Shown here: positions 10,567-19,993 of the stretch, in pieces
How positions within the stretch are numbered: the first letter of the stretch is position 1
Layout of the letters: each line of letters begins with the position of its first letter
Source of the DNA: Apostichopus parvimensis
Taxonomy: Eukaryota; Echinodermata; Holothuroidea; Aspidochirotida; Stichopodidae
Length of the DNA: 30,110 nucleotides
Reading direction: 5' to 3'
Assembly (NCBI GenBank): GCA_000934455.1
Contig: KN884027.1
Coordinates: forward strand, 114,211-144,320
Made by a program: the position numbers and the translations under genes
The notes under the pieces: generated by a model
Databases searched by the model: none
What the model was told of the DNA's origin: nothing
Seen by the model: the letters and a program-made list of their open reading frames with translations, nothing else

Positions 10567-10618
10567 AGAAAGTGCGTCCGCATATTTGTGGTTCAAGGTA
10601 ACCTTCGTAGTCTACACC
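10567..10618 (-). CDS. candidate second exon of an unrecognised minus-strand gene
   Basis: Read on the minus strand, an AG acceptor (from GCTAAAG) is followed by 52 bases that translate as GVDYEGYLEPQICGRTF, then a strong GTAAGT donor at 10566-10561. The candidate first exon ends in phase 0 and this one opens in frame in phase 0, leaving one base over. No downstream exon could be placed. The pyrimidine tract before the acceptor is weak. The product is not recognised. Confidence 0.35.
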
Positions 10619-10933
10619 CTTTAGCAAAGTTTAAACAAGCAAATGATTATCTAGTGCATGGATAACCTCCATTGACTTTTAGGCATACACAATTTATATT
10701 CCTTCATCTCCTATGCACTAGCCTAGAAAAAGACTAGACATATGCTTACTTCATAGACAGACATCATCAGACAATGTAAAATATCACTAACCAGCAATTT
10801 GCTTCACCAATAGAAAATGATACCTTTTAATTGAATTAATTAAGACTATATTGAGTGTGTCAACTGAGTTGTAACCAACGTAACAAGAAGAGGTAATTTA
10901 CACTATACAAAACGGCATAAGTTTGTTACTTAC

Positions 10934-11098
10934 ACTATTTTGATAGAATCTACTGTTGCCTTCCAAAACATCCATACATAAAATTTTAGTTGTGCCTGAC
11001 CAACCCTCTTCGCATCCTCCCGGGTTCTTTTCCGACATCATATTGGCACACATTGTCCATAGACGACGCCCGGTCAGTACCATATTACATGTAGGCAT
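10934..11098 (-). CDS. candidate first exon of an unrecognised minus-strand gene
   Basis: Starting with ATG at 11098, 55 complete codons run to a consensus GTAAGT donor (10933-10928 on the plus-strand scale). The peptide begins MPTCNMVLTGRRLWTMCANM, contains NPGGCEEGWSGTTK and ends SRFYQNS. It has balanced composition, with Trp, Cys and Gly, unlike the AT-driven random frames nearby. It points away from the signal-peptide exon at 11923, so the two could share a promoter. I do not recognise the family. The plus-strand open frame over the same bases is taken as a shadow. Confidence 0.45.
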
Positions 11099-11922
11099 GA
11101 GGAATTTTCACTACAACCTTCAACTTCGGCAGCATGCGTGTTAGTTTCGCGTCAAACTTTTCACGTACCTACAAGTATAGTGGAAATGTCATAAATTCGT
11201 ACTTACTTCAAACGAGAGTCAACGCACGGAATACGGCATGGAGTGTTATATCAGGGAGCTGCTACTCTGTTAGAGTAGCAGCTCCCTGGTTATATAACGT
11301 GGCTGTTGTAACTCGTATAACAGCTGCTTGAATCCACTTCGAGTTAGCGACTGCGACCTTTGTTGCAATTAGCAAATTGTAGCACCCCAGTTGTTTGTTA
11401 CGCTTACTTTATCTACAGTTAATGACAGGGTTGAGTATTCAATGTGATGTGGTACGTACTGTACGCTACTTGTGAACGGTACTTCGGTTCCGTAATGGGC
11501 ATTGCCGAGTCGTAGTTTAAGTATCTACTTGAAAACAAGTAACCGCGAAATGGTAACAGTCATACACATTTTGAAAGGACCGAATTACTGAGAGATTAGT
11601 TAAGAGATTATACTGGAAGTGGAAAAGTTGTAGCATATTGAAGCTGTGTACACTTAGGCTAACATTTAACGTTTGTCCTACCTGTTCGAAACTAGGCCTA
11701 CTTTTCCTATAGCAAGCATAGGCTACTGTAGGCCGAGCTAGCCTATTTCAGCGATATCCGGAACTATTGTGAGGAAGCCTAACCCAGTCGTATGGTTTCA
11801 TTCATGGAAGAAGCCCCGACAATTCAACGTAAGATTTCCAGTAGCTATCCAAGGCTAAGCCTTACTTGTACTGGTAACAAAGATCAGGCCATTTTACATT
11901 ACAAGGGCAGCAGCCTACCAAA
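11099..11922. promoter_or_regulatory. probable divergent promoter and 5' leader region
   Basis: This lies between the minus-strand candidate exon and the plus-strand signal-peptide ATG. It has more CpG than the surroundings (for example CGCACGGAATACGG, GCGACTGCGACC, GCCGAGTCG) and contains the hairpin at 11253-11287. Many TAGGCCTA/TAGGCTA motifs lie at its right end. No TATA box or start site could be fixed; the promoter role is inferred from gene layout. Confidence 0.35.
11253..11287. repeat. perfect 16-bp inverted repeat with 3-nt loop
   Basis: Arms AGGGAGCTGCTACTCT (11253-11268) and AGAGTAGCAGCTCCCT (11272-11287) are exact reverse complements around GTT. The C/G pair at 11252 and 11288 extends the stem to 17 bp. 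Beyond it, GTTATA and TATAAC flank the stem with a small bulge. The loop is too short for a normal microRNA precursor. Confidence 0.9.
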
Positions 11923-12031
11923 ATGTTCCACTGGACACTTATTGCTCTGCGATTGACTCTGATCTGTTTCATGTTATTGTTAGTATTGTTACATTATTCT
12001 GGAGCTCAAACTGGAACATGTGGACGAAAAG
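11923..12031 (+). CDS. signal-peptide exon of a secreted or membrane Ig-like protein
   Basis: ATG at 11923 has a good context (ACCAAAATG). The exon begins MFHWTLIALRLTLICF, continues with MLLLVLLHYSGAQT and ends GTCGRK. It then meets a consensus GTAAGT donor at 12032, leaving one base (phase 1). The hydrophobic core LTLICFMLLLVLL followed by SGAQ is a typical cleavable signal peptide, with cleavage likely after Gly-Ala. The next exon by phase is at 23518. First exons of this type (signal peptide, phase 1) are the usual start of Ig-family genes. Whether it starts a receptor PTP paralog or a stand-alone Ig protein cannot be decided from the window alone. Confidence 0.75.
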
Positions 12032-15000
12032 GTAAGTGCTACTGCTGAAAGTGAGAGTAGGCTATGTGAAAGGAGATAGAAAGACCTACTGCTAACTGGG
12101 TGCTAACTTAGGGCAGGTAGACTAAGGTAGGCTAGTAAGGCCAGAACTAAATTACTTCATTAGCCTTTTCTTAGCCTACTGTATGTGCCTAAGTAGATTA
12201 ATTTCCCTTTCCTTCAATTTCATTGACATGGGAAATCTTCCTGCTAAACAATGTTTAGTGTAGCGCCCCCAACAGGGTTTTAACTAGCCGAGCGGCCGTG
12301 GGCTCGATAGGGCAGCTGTCGGCCACCCTATGTCAGGATGAATGTGGGGCAACTACAAGTTAAGACAACCTGAACCAATAAAACACGAACAAATAAATTG
12401 AATTTTGAACTACTAATACATTTAATACAAAATCTTTGCCTTCTCCACTTGGGCAGGTGTCTAAAAAACCAAATTAACTAATACATGAGGTCAACGCAGT
12501 GACCTCCAATAATAGTGTAGCAAGGTGGTAAATTAGGACCAATATTTAATTAATAACATTACAAATACACATAAATCCCAGCTTATAATTTACATAAATA
12601 ATAACGATACGTACCTGCGAAGTCCGTGGCCAACTGTATAATTTCGAGTCCTAAATCTACAATACATAGGCGTTGCCTCAGGGGTGTTCAAACCGAATTA
12701 AAGTCACCCGTGCGCCACAAATATAAGAATAACCCCGCAGGGTGCGGCGATAATATCGACCGTGTTCCCAACCTTTTAATAAGTTTAGATGTAATAATTT
12801 AAAGGGATTCTGACAAACGGGGACAATACGCCCACAATATTATAAGAAAAAGGACTCGTACTTGCCTAAACTATAAAAGAACATTTAACTTACTTAACGA
12901 ACTGACCAACGGACCTCACATGGAATTGTATCAGCACCTTGGTGAATCTCAAGTTGCAAGCTGCAGAGCATGCCGTTATTGACATGTATAGCAGTCATTT
13001 ATAACGTGTGGTATAAATGTACAAGTGATGTAGTTACACTTCTAAATTTTATTGAACGCAATACTTGCAATGCAAACCCAAACGAGATAACGATTTAGGT
13101 GAGAAACCTGTAGGCTAATTAATGGTTTGGAGTTCGTGTTTAATTAGGTCTGAATGAAAATGAATGACATGTGATTTCATTATGTGTTACTTAAAACTAC
13201 ATATAAGCTGGTCTCCGATCGAGACCCAGTAATATATTTGAGACCAGAAGGGTTCCAGATAGACCAAAGCAGTTCAAGATCAATACTAGCAAACAGAGGT
13301 CTAGAGACAGATCAGTCTGGAGTCTGGAGACCTACTGTACTGTACAACACTGCCCATTGTGACACCCCTCTGTAGAGTTTATCTCCATAGTCCTTTAATA
13401 CTAGTTACCAGCTCCCTTTCTCTCATTGTTCTGTCTAATTTTGCACTATTCTATATCAATTTTCCAATTAACATTTAGCTGACTGTCCATCTGTCTCTTT
13501 TATGTGATTTTACTATAAAGTCTGTTATTTGTGTCAGTTAATAGCCACTGAAGGTGACCCTCCTAACATCGAAGGCCCTTCAACTTTAAGTGACCTACAC
13601 ATTTGTTTAACAGTAGATAAACTACTGTAACAGTTTCTTGACAGTTCTTTCTCTCTTAAATTTGGTTGTCACAAGAAATAATGTACTGTAATTAAGGTCT
13701 ACAAGCTGCCAAGTAAACATAGAAAATCACATGCTAGTGCAATATAAGTCAAAATACAACTGAAGTAGATACATGCTTTTAACTTACACCATGCTATCTT
13801 TCATAAAAGCCAGACATATCATTATTGTGAAAAGAATGATAAAATACTGTACATTTCAGAAAAGAGCTTTCCATTCCTTGTTGTTAAATTTATTGTCACA
13901 CATTTATTGTGGAACTAATGTACAGTAGTTGCAAGTACTGATCTTTAGTCCTTGTAAAATTATTACAAAATATATAATATTATTAACTAATGATGATGGG
14001 AGATGAGGGGTCATCTGAGTTAATCTCCCAAATAGACATGTTTTTAGGTTGATCATGTAGTCTTTATGCAGTACAAAAAGCAACATTAATTGAAGTCATA
14101 GCTTCCTAATACAGCTCTTTGTGTATGATGAATGCAGAGTATGAATATCATACACCAATAAAGTGCTGATATTTTGAATTGTTTACAAGTGGGTTTTTTC
14201 ATTTTCATTGAAAACCTTGTTATCTTGAGTTATGCTAAATATTTGACCAGAGGATAGGTATAATATGAAATGTTCTTATTTCTTGAGGATTCCATTACCT
14301 GCCAGGGCACGCTCAGTTGCGTTTCCAGGTAATTGACAGTGGTGTAGAGTTTACATTTGAACATGCTTGTTGGATACAGTCCCTTTAAAATATAAATATT
14401 AATGAGTTACTCTGCATAGTATTTTCAGTGTGTTGCTCTCACATTTTTTTCAATTGTTTCAGTGCTAAAATTGTTACACTTGTTTGTAATTCAAGAGTCA
14501 GTCTTGCCTTGGTCCTTTTGTCGATCATTTTGAGCCTCTTACAATTAATATTTGGTTCTTGAAACCATTCCCATGTGTACTGCGGACACTAGCCAACATG
14601 CTTCCCAGAAATTCAACAAGGATTTCAAACCCTCTCTGAAGATACTGCTGACATTGATGTAGATGAATTGACTTGGTTTTCCTCAAATGTCCTGCATGTG
14701 GGGATATCATGTATAAACTTATGCCAAGACTCAGTCACATGACTACAAACCAAGACCAACTCATAAGTTTATCACTTTTAAAGTAGATTTATCTGCAATA
14801 ATAAGATAGTTATTTGGCTTTCCAGGTTCCCTTCAATCTTGTAATTGTGATATTTCTTTTTTCACAGGACTTGGCCCTTTTCAAGTGAGAAAATTAATGT
14901 TGTTTATAAACAAGTCGATTACATTACAGTATCTTGTCAGTAAACACTGCCAGTTTAATTGTCCATCAGCTTTGTGTACTATTTGAATGACATGCATGTA

Positions 15001-15929
15001 ATTTAAGTTAACCTTTCATGTATGAAGCAAGTTCCTTTTAACAAACTAGCTGTACAGTAGTGTTGAAGAGATAGGACCAGAAAATCGTTCACAAAAGATG
15101 TAAATGATTTTCTATGATTTTCTACAATATGTTTACAATTGTAATTGTTTACGATGTGTAGACATCTACGAAATCTCAAACCCCTTTTTATTGTTAAATA
15201 GATCCTTAAAAATTGTATAATGCTGTAGGAAATGAAACCTAGACTTGAGATTCTTTGAGACAGCCATTGGTACCAAGAATATTCTAAAATAATGAGGTCA
15301 GTATACAACATATTTAACTCTGTGAACACTGTACATATTTCTGTCTATCAATTTAAGCATCGAAATTCCACTACCTTAATTTTAAAAGAAACTAAAAATA
15401 ATCAATGCTACGTACACAGTTTACATGTATGCAAATTATACTTTTTCACTAGTTGCCATATCTTCATTAAATGTTTTCGTATTTTATGAGCTAAACAATA
15501 AACTAAGTTTAATTTTCTATCTTGAAGTGTAATTATAATGTACTGTTGGTCGGGATTACAAATAGACTATTACACTTTGGTGAATCATTCAAATGTGTGA
15601 CGTTGTCTTCCAGTCAATTCAAAGAAATTCAAATTTGAGTATTCCGTGGCTCGATGTACTGCAAATCTGTTCATTGTAAATGACCTTCAGTAATTAATGT
15701 TAAAGTATGTGACCAATTGAAATATTATCACAGTAGCTTAGGTAGGAAATAGTGTAGACTCTTTAAGGCAAATTTTCAATGGTAGTCCGATAGTCTCATT
15801 TTGAACAAATTTCTGTTCCGACAACCAAAATCAGCTATGGATGTTTACATCAAACTCAGATTGCATTGGAAATATGCCAAAATTTTACAATTTTGAATTG
15901 CTGTCACCCCCAAGGCTGGTATTCTGTTC
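12032..15929 (+). other. intron 1 of the Ig-like gene, part upstream of the DIRS element
   Basis: Mostly unremarkable AT-rich intron. An LTR-like segment may lie at 12259-12997. The open frames at 13184-13375, 13904-14086 (minus), 14525-14710 (minus) and 15003-15329 (minus) lack family motifs and splice support and are not called. Confidence 0.5.
12259..12997. mobile_element. possible solo LTR (weak)
   Basis: The segment starts with TGTAGCGCCCCCAACAGGG, a TG-initiated, C-rich start common in Ty3/Gypsy-type LTRs. It contains CTATAAAAG near 12870 and could end at a CA near 12997, with near-matching flanks TTTAG and TTTAT. The target duplication is imperfect and no internal retroelement sequence is present, so this is a guess. 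Confidence 0.2.
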
Positions 15930-16072
15930 ATTTACTTCGCTCCCCACTTACCTGTCTCCCCACAACATTAGCACCTCATTCTACCATGTCTAGTATGCCC
16001 TGGTAATCTTTTAACACTGTGCACCCTCAGTGACCGGCCACTTCCGGTCAATGCCCTCCCTTCTCATTCTAC
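15930..16072. repeat. DIRS left inverted terminal repeat
   Basis: It begins ATTTACTTCGCTCC and ends near CCCTTCTCAT. It is the reverse complement, with few mismatches, of 21560-21690. A shared block runs through CTAGTATGCCCTGGTAATC and AACACTGTGCACCCTCAGTG. Only the outer 20 or so bases differ from the right repeat, as expected for DIRS elements. Confidence 0.9.
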
Positions 16073-16143
16073 CACCCAAAGTGTTTACACATATATGTTT
16101 TCGTAGTTAAAATTAAAATCTTTCGGAAATTGCCTGGAATATA

Positions 16144-17133
16144 TTGGATTTTTCCCTTCTTTACATCCTATTGGATTTCAGAACGTTTTACAGTCGTTTA
16201 CAGCCTGATAAGTATCCTTTTCTTCTAAACTGGACCTCATCCCGTACCCCAAGAGTTCTCCGAGAGGGGAGGGAATTGCAGGAGAGACTGGAGGTGAGGA
16301 AGAAGCGAGAGAGTTGGTGGGAGATGGAGTGGAGAGTGGCCAAGAGAGGGCCAGTGGAGAGAGAGAGAGGAGAAAGAGAAATTGCTCCCCCCAAGGTCCC
16401 GACGCCGTTCGGATTACATGACCAAGGGGGAAGGCAAGGGCAAGGCCCAAGGCCAATAAAAAGCCCATTAGAAATTCCGACCGGAACGGACAGAATGTCC
16501 GGGTCGAGGAGAGTGGTACCCGATGTGGTACGCACACAGAGATGGGCCCCGGGAGCCTGGATCCGGCGAGACCCGAGAGGGAGCCCGGAACCGAGGCCCC
16601 ACTCCGGATCCGAGGAAGAGGAGAGTGGAGAAGAGAAAGAGATGGGCTCCGGGAGCCCGGGTCCGGCGAGACCCGAGAGGGAGTCCGGAACCGAGGTTCC
16701 ACTCCGGATCCGAGAACGGTCCCGAAGCCGGGAACCGGAGCCGCATTCTCGGTCCCCAGAGATGGGCTCCAAAGTCCCAAACCGGTCCCAAAGCCAGGAG
16801 CCGACGAGAATAACAACTGCCGGGCCCCCAGAACGGGGTAGCAGGGGCAGAATCCCGGTCCGCAGACCTCTTAACCGGAGCCGCGGCTGGTCCCGAGGCC
16901 GGGAGCCAACGAGAGGAACAACTACTGGGCCCACAGAATGGGGTAGCAGGGGCAAACGGCCAATCCGAAAAGAGAGCCGGCCCCGAGAGACATCGGTGCC
17001 GAGGAGCGATCGCAACCCACGGCCAACCCGGCCAAGACACCACGATCAATCCCAGACCAAAGAATGGAACCTGATTTGTTCCCTGGTGAGGACGTTCTGG
17101 TTTGCAGAGCGTAGGCCAACCTGTCCGGTGTAG
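16144..17133 (+). CDS. DIRS gag-like ORF, Arg/Ser/Pro/Gly-rich
   Basis: The open frame runs from TTG at 16144. The first in-frame ATG is at 16324 (MEWRVAKRG), so the true start is uncertain. After about 60 ordinary residues the product becomes strongly basic and low-complexity, with SRSREPEP, RPLNRSRGWSRGREPTRG and similar stretches, and stops at 17131-17133. Position between the left terminal repeat and the pol remnant, plus charge, suggests the nucleic-acid-binding gag-like protein of DIRS elements. GC content is far above the host background. A 100-bp internal repeat (16541, 16641) shifts frame, so equal DNA gives different peptides. Other frames on both strands are also open here because GC-rich repeats lack stops; I treat them as shadows. 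Confidence 0.55.
   Translation: MDFSLLYILLDFRTFYSRLQPDKYPFLLNWTSSRTPRVLREGRELQERLEVRKKRESWWEMEWRVAKRGPVERERGEREIAPPKVPTPFGLHDQGGRQGQGPRPIKSPLEIPTGTDRMSGSRRVVPDVVRTQRWAPGAWIRRDPRGSPEPRPHSGSEEEESGEEKEMGSGSPGPARPERESGTEVPLRIRERSRSREPEPHSRSPEMGSKVPNRSQSQEPTRITTAGPPERGSRGRIPVRRPLNRSRGWSRGREPTRGTTTGPTEWGSRGKRPIRKESRPRETSVPRSDRNPRPTRPRHHDQSQTKEWNLICSLVRTFWFAERRPTCPV
16541..16740 (+). repeat. 100-bp tandem repeat inside gag ORF
   Basis: Two copies start GATGGGC(C/T)CCGGGAGCC at 16541 and 16641, exactly 100 bases apart, and share TCCGGCGAGACCCGAGAGGG and CACTCCGGATCCGAG. A partial third start (GATGGGCTCC) lies at 16761. As 100 is not a multiple of three, successive copies are read in different frames by one ORF. 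Confidence 0.9.
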
Positions 17134-17420
17134 ACGACGAGGTCGACCCCAAAGATTTCGGGGTTACAGAGGACGGTTACTCCCGCTTCCCAGAGGAGAA
17201 AGAGTCTCCTACGTCGGGGGGAGTGTTGCCACCCGGAACTAGCAGCTTGAGCTGCGACGATCTTTTGGAGACTCCTAGAGCCAGAGGAACCACAACCACA
17301 ATGGGAGACATCTTCATTCCCCGGCTCGTGTTTCCAAACGACAGGTTTGCGTCAATTGCAGAAAAACACCACAATCGCTACACCATTAATCGCTACACAT
17401 CACAAATGTGTGTTCAATAA
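17064..17420 (+). pseudogene. second, acidic gag-region frame with internal stop
   Basis: In the frame shifted relative to the Arg-rich ORF, ATG at 17064 gives MEPDLFPGEDVLVCRA, a TAG at 17112, then ANLSGVDDEVDPKDFG, FPEEKESPTSGG and a C-terminal part reading TTTTMGDIFIPRLVFPNDRF up to TAA at 17418-17420. The acidic, Pro/Ser-rich text reads like a continuation of gag, which implies a frameshift near the end of the upstream ORF. It ends where the foreign insert region begins. Confidence 0.4.
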
Positions 17421-17560
17421 GTACCAGCAGAAACCAGGACATGACATAGATTTCCTGGGCATTCATGGGTCATATTCTCCTCGCTAATTATACTCCTCTC
17501 TAATTATAATTCATCGCAGGTGTTGCTCATATGTCTAGGTTTAAAACCTTACTTTTGTTT
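17421..17560. repeat. fragment related to 26165-26205
   Basis: AGCAGAAACCAGGACATGAC followed by ATAGATTTCCTGGG (about 17420-17452) matches AGCAGAAACCAGTACATGAC and CTAGATTTCCAGGG at 26166-26199. The same two repeat parts, this one and the TGGCAAACTGCCA part, thus occur together in both places but in different relative orientation. Confidence 0.6.
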
Positions 17561-17570
17561 AAAACACTTA

Positions 17571-17664
17571 CAGTACTTGTGGAGCTCACTTCCAGAACAT
17601 GTTAAAATGCGCAAGACTGAATGGTTTTCTCAAGACGTATTCTTTTTACTTAAACGTCTTAGCC
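17571..17664 (+). pseudogene. 3' tail of a non-LTR retrotransposon reverse transcriptase (second fossil)
   Basis: One frame reads QYLWSSLPEHVKMRKTEWF and then SQDVFFLLKRL. LW.SLP.HV...KT...F...L...L is the common C-terminal signature of LINE ORF2 proteins. Only about 30 codons remain; no upstream reverse transcriptase is seen. It belongs to the insert material inside the DIRS element. Confidence 0.5.
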
Positions 17665-17665
17665 C

Positions 17666-17930
17666 TAGCAAACTGCCAGGAAGAGAACTTTCTCGAACCT
17701 GCCAAACTGCCAGGAAAACGAAAACTTCTTAGAACCTTGGCAAACTGCCAGAAAAATGTGCAATGCTGTACATTTGTTAAGAGAGGAGGGGGACCAAGCA
17801 GTCACCTGGCAAACCTGGCAAACTGCCAGGGAAACGAAAACTTCTTAGAACCTTGGCAAACTGCCAGGAAAATGTGCAACGCTGTACATTTGTTAAGAGA
17901 GGAAGGGGGCCAAGCAGTCACCTGGCTTGC
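17666..17930. repeat. 116-bp tandem repeat with TGGCAAACTGCCA hairpins
   Basis: AAAACTTCTTAGAACCTTGG recurs at 17721 and 17837, a period of 116 bp, with GCTGTACATTTGTTAAGAGA and CAAGCAGTCACCTGGC in each unit. A short inverted repeat, at best CCTGGCA-AAC-TGCCAGG (17814-17830), appears in five forms at about 17666, 17698, 17736, 17814 and 17851. A single inverted relative lies at 25985-26104. The 125-codon frame across it follows the repeat and is not called as a gene. Confidence 0.85.
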
Positions 17931-18637
17931 AACGTGTGAGCTCAACTTGTTCTGCAACGAGCTGTCGACTATGTGAGCGATCCCATGGAATAAGCTTCTC
18001 TATTTCTTTGGTGAATTACCAAGACAAGTGCGTTAGTAAGTTGAAAAAGGGGTAGGATAGAACCCCAGGAAAGTTACAAGCGCTAACACGCTCCAAACAT
18101 ACAGTATGCGCTTCATGAATTATGTTCGATGTTCCGGCATTTTAAGCAGAGTTGCATTTCGTAGTGCACTGATGGCCTAGTCGTGACTATGCGCTAGGTG
18201 GTTTCAATAGGAAGTTGGAAACTTTTACTGAACTACGAAATTGACTCATCTCGACATGAAGAGATTTGAGAAGTAACGGGTACGTTATCATAGCATTTAA
18301 TACGTGTTTATTACGTTAAATGTGGTGTTGTAAAACGTCGACATAACGTTTCTATGAGATATTAATGTTATATTAATGTTATACTAATGCCTTAACGAAA
18401 ATTGTTTTGAAATAATAGCCTGAAAACGTTTTCGGTGACATATTTCTTACACCACAAATAACGTTATCATAACAAAAGAAGAAACGTTTAATAACGCTTT
18501 TGTGTTTGCTGAGTAACTCCCCGGGCTCAGCTCCATTAAGCAGCCAGGGATTAATGAGGTGGAATTTCTACAAACGCACCCTCTCACCATCTTCACGGTC
18601 CCTGTTGGGAGTTTGTTTCTGATGAGTAGATCTACAG
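17931..18637. other. non-coding insert sequence within the DIRS element
   Basis: No gene is recognised. The left end (GTGAGCTCAACTTG, near 17935) still matches in inverse orientation GGTTGAGCTCAC at 25986. The rest is AT-rich with many TAACGTT words (18290-18500). Confidence 0.45.
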
Positions 18638-18891
18638 TATAGCTCAGTTAGCTCAGTGGTTAAAGCCGGTGCCTTTCAATCATAAGGTCCCCGGTTCAAG
18701 TCACTCCAAGATTAATGTACAGTATGTCGTCCAGTTACAGAGTTGTTGACAATTCATAATCATGGACGTTAAATATGAATGTAAGAGACTGACTTCGGTC
18801 AGCTTGCGGCTTTGATAAGCCAATGAGGCTTCTTCACAAGTTCCTACTTGCAGGATGATCTAAAATACATACATAAATACATATATATAGT
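18638..18891 (+). mobile_element. tRNA-derived SINE
   Basis: A pol III A box TAGCTCAGTGG (18650-18660, with a duplicated TAGCTCAGTT just before) and a B box GGTTCAAGTC (18693-18702) have tRNA-like spacing. The ends cannot form a good acceptor stem, so it is not a tRNA gene. A non-tRNA body follows with GATAAGCCAATGAGGCTTC, and the element ends in an ATACATACATAAATACAT tail. This order (tRNA head, body, short-repeat tail) is typical of SINEs. Confidence 0.7.
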
Positions 18892-18972
18892 TGTAGGAGT
18901 CACATATAGCAGTTGTAGCATTGACTAAGATTCTGATGAAGCAAACTACCCATTCAGTACTCATTTTTTGAG

Positions 18973-19048
18973 AGCACTGTGGTCAAGTGGTGAAGGCAGT
19001 GGACTGGTGATCTAAGGCTTGCAGGTTGGAGTCCTGGCCAGATCATTC
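18973..19048 (+). mobile_element. second tRNA-derived SINE head, cut by the assembly gap
   Basis: An A box TGGTCAAGTGG (18980-18990) and a B-box-like GGTTGGAGTCC (19024-19034, one change from GGTTCRANTCC) lie in tRNA order. The head resembles a tRNA-Leu/Ser type more than the SINE before it. The body is lost in the run of N, so the family and end are unknown. Confidence 0.5.
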
Positions 19049-19193
19049 NNNNNNNNNNNNNNNNNNNNNNNNNNNNNNNNNNNNNNNNNNNNNNNNNNNN
19101 NNNNNNNNNNNNNNNNNNNNNNNNNNNNNNNNNNNNNNNNNNNNNNNNNNNNNNNNNNNNNNNNNNNNNNNNNNNNNNNNNNNNNNNNNNNNN
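19049..19193. other. assembly gap (145 N)
   Basis: A run of N. It begins inside a SINE head. The true length is unknown, so frames and distances across it should not be trusted. Confidence 1.
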
Positions 19194-19549
19194 TCCTCAA
19201 TATTATTATTAATATTATTTATCATGGAAAGAACCTCCATTAAACCTCCCTGCAGTGTACAGCTTAGGTCTACATCATCAGGGCATTCCTTTTCTTCAGA
19301 GCTTTTCTGATTGCAACTGGTTGATAACTGAAGGGGTCATCAGCGGTACTGTGGTACTACAAGCAGTACTGCGAGTGCTGCGTTACTGTGAGCGCTAACA
19401 AGGTCACCATACAGGCCACTGTCCTTGACTTCTTTAGCAGCAGATACAGAGCAACCGTTTTCCTACACCACAGTGGCGTCAGCAGGGCAAAGGATCTGCT
19501 CCAACACGCTATCCGCAAAAGATAACCATATCAGGTTTCATGTACTTTC

Positions 19550-19993
19550 GCCTCGCTCTCAGGATGGGGTGGGCTCTCTGGAGTCCTGCCACGCCCGAGT
19601 ACAAGGCACTTTGACCACCATCCTCTCAGACAACACGATGGTGGTGGCATAGCTACATCAACAGACAGGATGGCACCAGGTCAGAGAGATTGTGCCGTCT
19701 GGCATGGGAGACCCTCACCACAACTGCAGAATCTGGCATGGTCCTACGGGCCTCTCATATAGCCAGAAAGGAGAATGTGATGGCCGATGATCTGCCCAGG
19801 GGACAGCTCGACCCCGACGAGTGGACCCTTTCACAACGAACATGCGGCAGGTTTTTCCAAATGTTCGGCAGACCTCTGATACTGTAGACCTGTTTGCGAC
19901 TCAGGGCAACAATGGGCTGCCCATCCTTTGTTCCAGGCGGTCCCACCTGCAGGCCTTCCACATAGCGCCAGGTCCCTGTCGTGAGACGGACTG
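19550..19993 (+). pseudogene. DIRS RNase H remnant with several frameshifts
   Basis: Pieces of a DIRS RNase H region occur in order in changing frames. They are TFASLSGWGGLSGVLP (from about 19544), LSDNTMVVA (ending at a TAG, 19650-19652), then SYINRQDGTRSERLCRLAWE, ASHIARKENVMADDLPRG and EWTLSQRTCGRFFQMFG (to 19887), and finally VDLFATQGNNGLPILCSRRS in another frame. SDN.MVVAYIN..GGTRS and NV.AD.LSR are hallmarks of this domain. Phe stands where the first catalytic Asp (TDAS) is expected. No reverse transcriptase palm motif is seen upstream; it was deleted or lies in the gap. Confidence 0.75.

Noticed and set aside
11253-11287. microRNA precursor
   Set aside because: A 3-base loop and a perfect short stem do not fit an animal pre-miRNA; kept only as a hairpin.
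13184-13375. 63-codon frame with repeated SDRD/ETDQSG text
   Set aside because: No family likeness, no splice context, and the DNA shows short internal GAGACC/GTCTC duplications that explain it.
16178-17049. Long minus-strand open frames of 193-275 codons opposite the gag ORF
   Set aside because: They exist because the GC-rich repeats lack stops in several frames. Their starts are not supported and the text is low-complexity.
17599-17976. 125-codon frame with repeated LANCQ/NCQ peptides
   Set aside because: The peptide repeat is a direct reflection of the 116-bp DNA repeat and crosses a LINE tail; no independent coding sign.
18638-18712. Possible functional tRNA gene
   Set aside because: A and B boxes are present but the acceptor and other stems do not pair, the A-box region is duplicated, and a SINE body and tail follow.
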